Part shown: piece after piece, positions 34,038-37,213 of the stretch
How the letters are laid out: each line of letters begins with the position of its first letter
How positions within the stretch are numbered: position 1 is the first letter of the stretch
Assembly (NCBI GenBank): GCA_905181725.1
Contig: CAJIYX010000117.1
Location: 1 to 37,213 of the forward strand
Source: Alphaproteobacteria bacterium UBA830
GTDB lineage: Bacteria; Pseudomonadota; Alphaproteobacteria; MPNO01; UBA830
Direction: 5' to 3'
DNA length: 37,213 bases
Position numbers and translations under genes: made by a program
The notes under the pieces: model-generated
What the model was told of the DNA's origin: nothing
The model's database searches: none
What the model saw: only the letters and a program-made list of their open reading frames with translations

Positions 34038-35120
34038 TTGTCTTCCACTTCTTCCGTGCCGCCCTTTCCGGGCATCAAACCGGCCACGTTACGCACCGGC
34101 GCGGACCTCGCCAAAGCAGGCCTCGCCGCCGATTCGGACATCAACGCGCTCGATGCCGTCGGCGCCGAGTACAGCATTTCGATCCCCGGCGGACTTGCCG
34201 CGCTGATCGATCCCGCCGATCCGGACGACCCCATTGCGCGCCAGTTCGTGCCCGACCCCGCCGAGCTGGTCGCGCGCGATGACGAGCTCGATGACCCTAT
34301 CGGCGATGAGACCCATTCGCCGGTCCGTGGCCTGGTCCACCGCTATCCGGACCGCGTGCTGCTGATGCCGACACTGTCCTGCCCGGTCTATTGCCGATAC
34401 TGCTTTCGCCGCGACCAGGTAGGCCGCGCGGCAGGCACACCGACAGCCGATGACTTGGAAGTCGCCTATCGCTACATCGAAGATCGCCCCGACATCCGCG
34501 AAGTCATCCTCACGGGCGGTGACCCGTTATCCCTGTCCGACGCGCGGCTGGCCCGCATCATCGCGCGCCTGGATACGATCCCGTATCTGAACAACATTCG
34601 CATCCACACGCGGGTGCCGGTCGTCCTGCCCGACCGGATCACCGACGGGTTGATCGCCGCATTGCAATCGGACACGCCCGTCTGGATGGCCCTGCATACA
34701 AACCATGCCCGCGAACTGACCGACGAAGTCGCAGCCGCCTGCGACCGGCTGACCCGGGGCGGAATTCCACTGCTGTCACAGACCGTTTTGCTGAAGGGCG
34801 TGAATGACAGCGTCGACGTGCTGACCGACCTGATGCGCCGCCTGATCGCGCTGAAGATCAAACCCTACTACCTGCACCACCCTGACCGTGCCCGTGGCAC
34901 CGCGAAATTCCGCCTCACGCTGACAGAAGGCCGGGCGCTTGTGGCGGCGTTGCGCGGCAATATCTCTGGCCTGTGCCAGCCGACCTATGTGGTCGACATC
35001 CCGGGCGGACACGGCAAGACGCCTGCACAGGATGTCACCCCCGCCGGGGACGGTACCGACCGATGGAATCTGCGCGATTTCCGCGGCGAAACGCACGAAT
35101 ATGTCGATAATTCGGGTTGA
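34038..35120 (+). CDS. epmB: EF-P (S)-beta-lysine 2,3-aminomutase (radical SAM)
   Basis: EpmB makes the beta-lysine used by EpmA. The 360-residue protein carries the radical SAM cluster motif CxxxCxxC (SCPVYCRYC; Cys115, 119, 122), followed by ILTGGDPLSL, and the PLP-lysine motif DIPGGHGKTP near the C terminus. I place the start at a TTG at 34038 with AGGGAG eight bases upstream; the frame is open far upstream, antisense to epmA, but carries no family sequence there. It is divergent from epmA with only 39 bp between them, so the two may share a promoter region. Efp follows 91 bp downstream. Confidence 0.93.
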   Translation: MSSTSSVPPFPGIKPATLRTGADLAKAGLAADSDINALDAVGAEYSISIPGGLAALIDPADPDDPIARQFVPDPAELVARDDELDDPIGDETHSPVRGLVHRYPDRVLLMPTLSCPVYCRYCFRRDQVGRAAGTPTADDLEVAYRYIEDRPDIREVILTGGDPLSLSDARLARIIARLDTIPYLNNIRIHTRVPVVLPDRITDGLIAALQSDTPVWMALHTNHARELTDEVAAACDRLTRGGIPLLSQTVLLKGVNDSVDVLTDLMRRLIALKIKPYYLHHPDRARGTAKFRLTLTEGRALVAALRGNISGLCQPTYVVDIPGGHGKTPAQDVTPAGDGTDRWNLRDFRGETHEYVDNSG

Positions 35121-35211
35121 TTCGGAAGGTGCCGATACGATTGCCAATTCCGGGGCAAACTGATAGTTTCCGCCGCCCTTACCCGGAAAACTTACAAAGC
35201 GGATCTGCAGG

Positions 35212-35778
35212 ATGAAAATCCAGGCTAATACCATTCGAGGCGGCAACGTCATCGAGCATGACAACAAGCAATGGCGTGTGCTCAAAACCGAGATATTGCT
35301 GCCCGGCAAGGGCAATGCCTTTATCCAGGTCGAAATGCGCGATCTGAAATCCGGCAACAAAACCAATGAGCGGTTCCGGACCGGCGAGACCGTCGAAAAG
35401 CTGATGGTCGAGGAAAGGGACGCGACGTATCTGTATGCCGAAGACGAACAGATCATGTTCATGGACAGCGAGTCCTTCGAACAGTTCTCGCTCGATAAAG
35501 ACATCATCGGCGATTCCGTGGCGTTCCTCCAGGACGGCATGATTGTCACCGCGGAGGTGATCGACGGTACCGTTGCCGGTGCAAAACTGCCGCAGCACGT
35601 CACCATGGAAGTGACCGAAGCGGATGCGGTGGTCAAAGGCCAGACCGCGTCGTCTTCCTATAAACCAGCCATGGTCGAAAACGGCGTCCGCGTGATGGTC
35701 CCGCCACATATCGGGACTGGCACACGGATCGTCGTGAACACCGAAGACTCGACCTATGTCGAGCGCGCCAAGGACTGA
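35212..35778 (+). CDS. efp: Elongation factor P
   Basis: EF-P relieves ribosome stalling at polyproline. The 188-residue protein has the usual KOW-like domain I and two OB folds. The loop PGKGNAFIQVEMRD holds Lys33, the residue equivalent to E. coli Lys34 that is beta-lysylated by EpmA/EpmB. GTGTRIVVNTEDSTYVERAK is the C-terminal signature. The whole modification pathway except the hydroxylase EpmC is adjacent. Polyproline-rich proteins in this window, such as TolA (with runs of six and four Pro), are natural clients. Confidence 0.97.
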   Translation: MKIQANTIRGGNVIEHDNKQWRVLKTEILLPGKGNAFIQVEMRDLKSGNKTNERFRTGETVEKLMVEERDATYLYAEDEQIMFMDSESFEQFSLDKDIIGDSVAFLQDGMIVTAEVIDGTVAGAKLPQHVTMEVTEADAVVKGQTASSSYKPAMVENGVRVMVPPHIGTGTRIVVNTEDSTYVERAKD

Positions 35779-35875
35779 GCCGACCCAAAGGACTGCGGCG
35801 GGCCAGGGACTGGCTCGAATCAGTTAACGACCCATCTGCCGGCGATCCCGGTATTGCAGGAAAGCCGAAAACGCA

Positions 35876-36697
35876 ATGTCGATGCCGACCCCCCTGATTA
35901 ACGTCATGAACAATGCCGCCCGCAAGGCGTCACGCCTGCTGATGCGCGATTTCGGCGAGGTCGAACAGCTTCAGGTATCCCGCAAGGGGCCCGGCGATTT
36001 TGTGTCCGAAGCCGACAAGCGCACCGAAGAAATCCTGCACGAGGAACTGCATAAGGCACGCCCCGGTTTTGGCTTTCTGATGGAAGAAGGCGGCACGATC
36101 GAAGGCGAGAACGCCAACGAACGCTGGATCATCGATCCGATCGACGGCACGACGAATTTCCTCCACGGCATCCCGCATTTTGCGATCTCCATCGCAGTCG
36201 AACGCGACAAGGAACTGATCGCCGGCATGGTCTACGAGCCGGTCCGCGACGAGGTTTTCTGGGCCGAACGCAATGAAGGCGCCTATCTGAATCGGCAGCG
36301 CCTGCGCGTCTCGGGACGCAGCGATATGCGCGATGCCCTGCTGGCGACCGGCATCCCGTTCGGCAATCGGCCTGGTAAGAAAGCGTTCTCCGCCATGCTC
36401 AATGTCGTGATGAACCGCACGGCCGGGGTCCGCCGCCAGGGATCCGCGGCACTCGACCTCGCCTATGTCGCGGCCGGACGTTACGAAGGCTTCTGGGAAA
36501 CAGCCCTTTCGCCCTGGGATGTGGCAGGCGGCATCGTCATTGTCCGCGAAGCCGGCGGGCTGGTGAGCCAGATCGACGGGCGCGACAACATGCTGTACGG
36601 CGAGTCTATTCTCGCGGCAAATCAACAGCTTTATGACCCGCTGCGCAAAATGCTGATGGAAGCGGTGCGCAACGAAGGGCTCAAGCTGACCGATTGA
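35876..36697 (+). CDS. suhB: Inositol monophosphatase family protein (SuhB-like)
   Basis: This 273-residue Mg2+-dependent phosphatase has the three metal-site motifs: the Glu in MEEGG, WIIDPIDGTTNFLHG, and WDVAGGIVIVREAGG. SuhB-type enzymes hydrolyse inositol-1-phosphate; E. coli SuhB also works in rRNA antitermination complexes. Two ATGs (35876 and 35882) are equally possible starts. It is 97 bp downstream of efp, possibly in the same transcript. Confidence 0.93.
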   Translation: MSMPTPLINVMNNAARKASRLLMRDFGEVEQLQVSRKGPGDFVSEADKRTEEILHEELHKARPGFGFLMEEGGTIEGENANERWIIDPIDGTTNFLHGIPHFAISIAVERDKELIAGMVYEPVRDEVFWAERNEGAYLNRQRLRVSGRSDMRDALLATGIPFGNRPGKKAFSAMLNVVMNRTAGVRRQGSAALDLAYVAAGRYEGFWETALSPWDVAGGIVIVREAGGLVSQIDGRDNMLYGESILAANQQLYDPLRKMLMEAVRNEGLKLTD

Positions 36698-36828
36698 TCC
36701 GTTATTTCAATGGGTTGCTTGATTAACACCACGCCAAAGCAGTTGTCGCCGAACCAGCTCTCGGCTATGTTACCATGTCCGGAGCCTGTCGATCAGGCTC
36801 GGATACGCGTTCATTATTCGGGTTGTAA

Positions 36829-37213
36829 ATGATGGCTCCCAGATTTGCACGGCACATTGCGGCCGTTGCACCGCGCGGTTTAGCCTCCGTAGCATTCGCT
36901 TTCATGGCCGCGGCGCTGATTGCGCCGCAGACGGCGCAGGCACAGCGCCATTCAGGTTCCGTGTCGGTCGACCTCAGTGTCCTTGACGCACTTGGTGGCG
37001 CGCCGCGGAATGTCCCGCAGATGCTGCGGCCCGCCGTGCGCTCCCTGCTGATGCCGAACGCCGGCCGAAGCGGCAGTAAACAGCGTAGCAACACACGATT
37101 TGCACCAGCCGCGCCTGCGACGCCCCGCGCCGGTTTAGCGCCAGTCTCCAGCGGATTCCAGCTGAAGCCGCCATCCCAGATGAGGCGCGCCGCGACCGCG
37201 CGCCCCGCCCCGG
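36829..37213 (+). CDS. Exported protein, N-terminal part; possibly OmpA-family (runs off window)
   Basis: From tandem ATGs at 36829 and 36832 a frame stays open to the last base (128 codons). It begins with a long signal peptide, with likely cleavage after TAQA near residue 38. SGSVSVDLSVLDALGGAP then leads into a Pro/Ala/Arg-rich low-complexity stretch. I recall alphaproteobacterial OmpA-domain proteins with a similar VDLSVLDxLG start next to suhB, so an OmpA-like C-terminal domain beyond the window is a fair guess. The visible part has no catalytic or binding motif. Confidence 0.6.
   Translation, partial: MMAPRFARHIAAVAPRGLASVAFAFMAAALIAPQTAQAQRHSGSVSVDLSVLDALGGAPRNVPQMLRPAVRSLLMPNAGRSGSKQRSNTRFAPAAPATPRAGLAPVSSGFQLKPPSQMRRAATARPAP

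Noticed and set aside
35779..35875. A suhB-associated small RNA between efp and suhB
   Set aside because: Only loose repeats of GGACTG are present, with no stable stem-loop or terminator.

Overview
The window is a GC-rich (by eye about 60%) chromosomal segment of an alphaproteobacterium, most like Rhodospirillales and related free-living lineages. The evidence is gene order: yebC-ruvCAB-ybgC-tolQRAB-pal-cpoB-tilS-ftsH-folP-glmM, zapA-6S RNA-5-formyl-THF cyclo-ligase, and uvrC-pgsA followed by molybdopterin genes. I see no phage, insertion sequence, CRISPR array, rRNA or tRNA. Almost everything is housekeeping, so the points of interest lie in non-coding DNA, start codons and one decayed gene.

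Layout. 1-4.3 kb: a Kef-type cation/proton antiporter (minus), a Ca/Na exchanger, then an SDR of the FolM/pteridine-reductase type followed by dihydroneopterin aldolase (folB). 4.28-4.68 kb: an AT-rich non-coding stretch with a CtrA-type TTAA-N7-TTAA site and an 11-bp inverted repeat whose arms hold DnaA boxes. 4.7-9.8 kb: uvrC, pgsA and the molybdenum cofactor genes mobB, moeA, moaD and moaE, packed with overlapping stop/start codons. 9.9-12.2 kb: ilvE divergent from a MarR regulator with a palindromic operator candidate, a small parvulin, and the C-terminal remnant of a PhzF-family gene. 12.2-28.0 kb: one long minus-strand series running yebC, ruvC, ruvA, ruvB, ybgC, tolQ, tolR, tolA, tolB, pal, cpoB, tilS, ftsH, folP, glmM, thiD. 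28.0-31.1 kb: a palindromic repeat, a small unrecognised protein, a YmdB-type phosphoesterase, 5-formyl-THF cyclo-ligase, 6S RNA, zapA and a small coiled-coil protein, all genes on minus. 31.3-32.9 kb: class I fructose-bisphosphate aldolase and a thiE-like gene that has no ordinary start codon in frame. 32.9-35.8 kb: the elongation factor P module, epmA and epmB divergent with efp downstream. 35.9 kb to the end: a SuhB-type phosphatase and the start of an exported protein cut by the window edge.

Shared themes. Envelope constriction and integrity: Tol-Pal, CpoB, YbgC, ZapA, FtsH, GlmM. Folate/pterin: SDR, FolB, FolP, 5-formyl-THF cyclo-ligase. Molybdenum cofactor: MobB, MoeA, MoaD, MoaE. DNA repair: UvrC, RuvABC. 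Translation: TilS, and EF-P with its beta-lysylation enzymes. I found no clear evidence of a wholly new multi-gene system. The observations most worth checking are the origin-like region upstream of uvrC, the ATT-start thiE, the PhzF remnant, and the undescribed palindromic sites upstream of fba and marR. All family assignments come from reading motifs by eye; no search was run.
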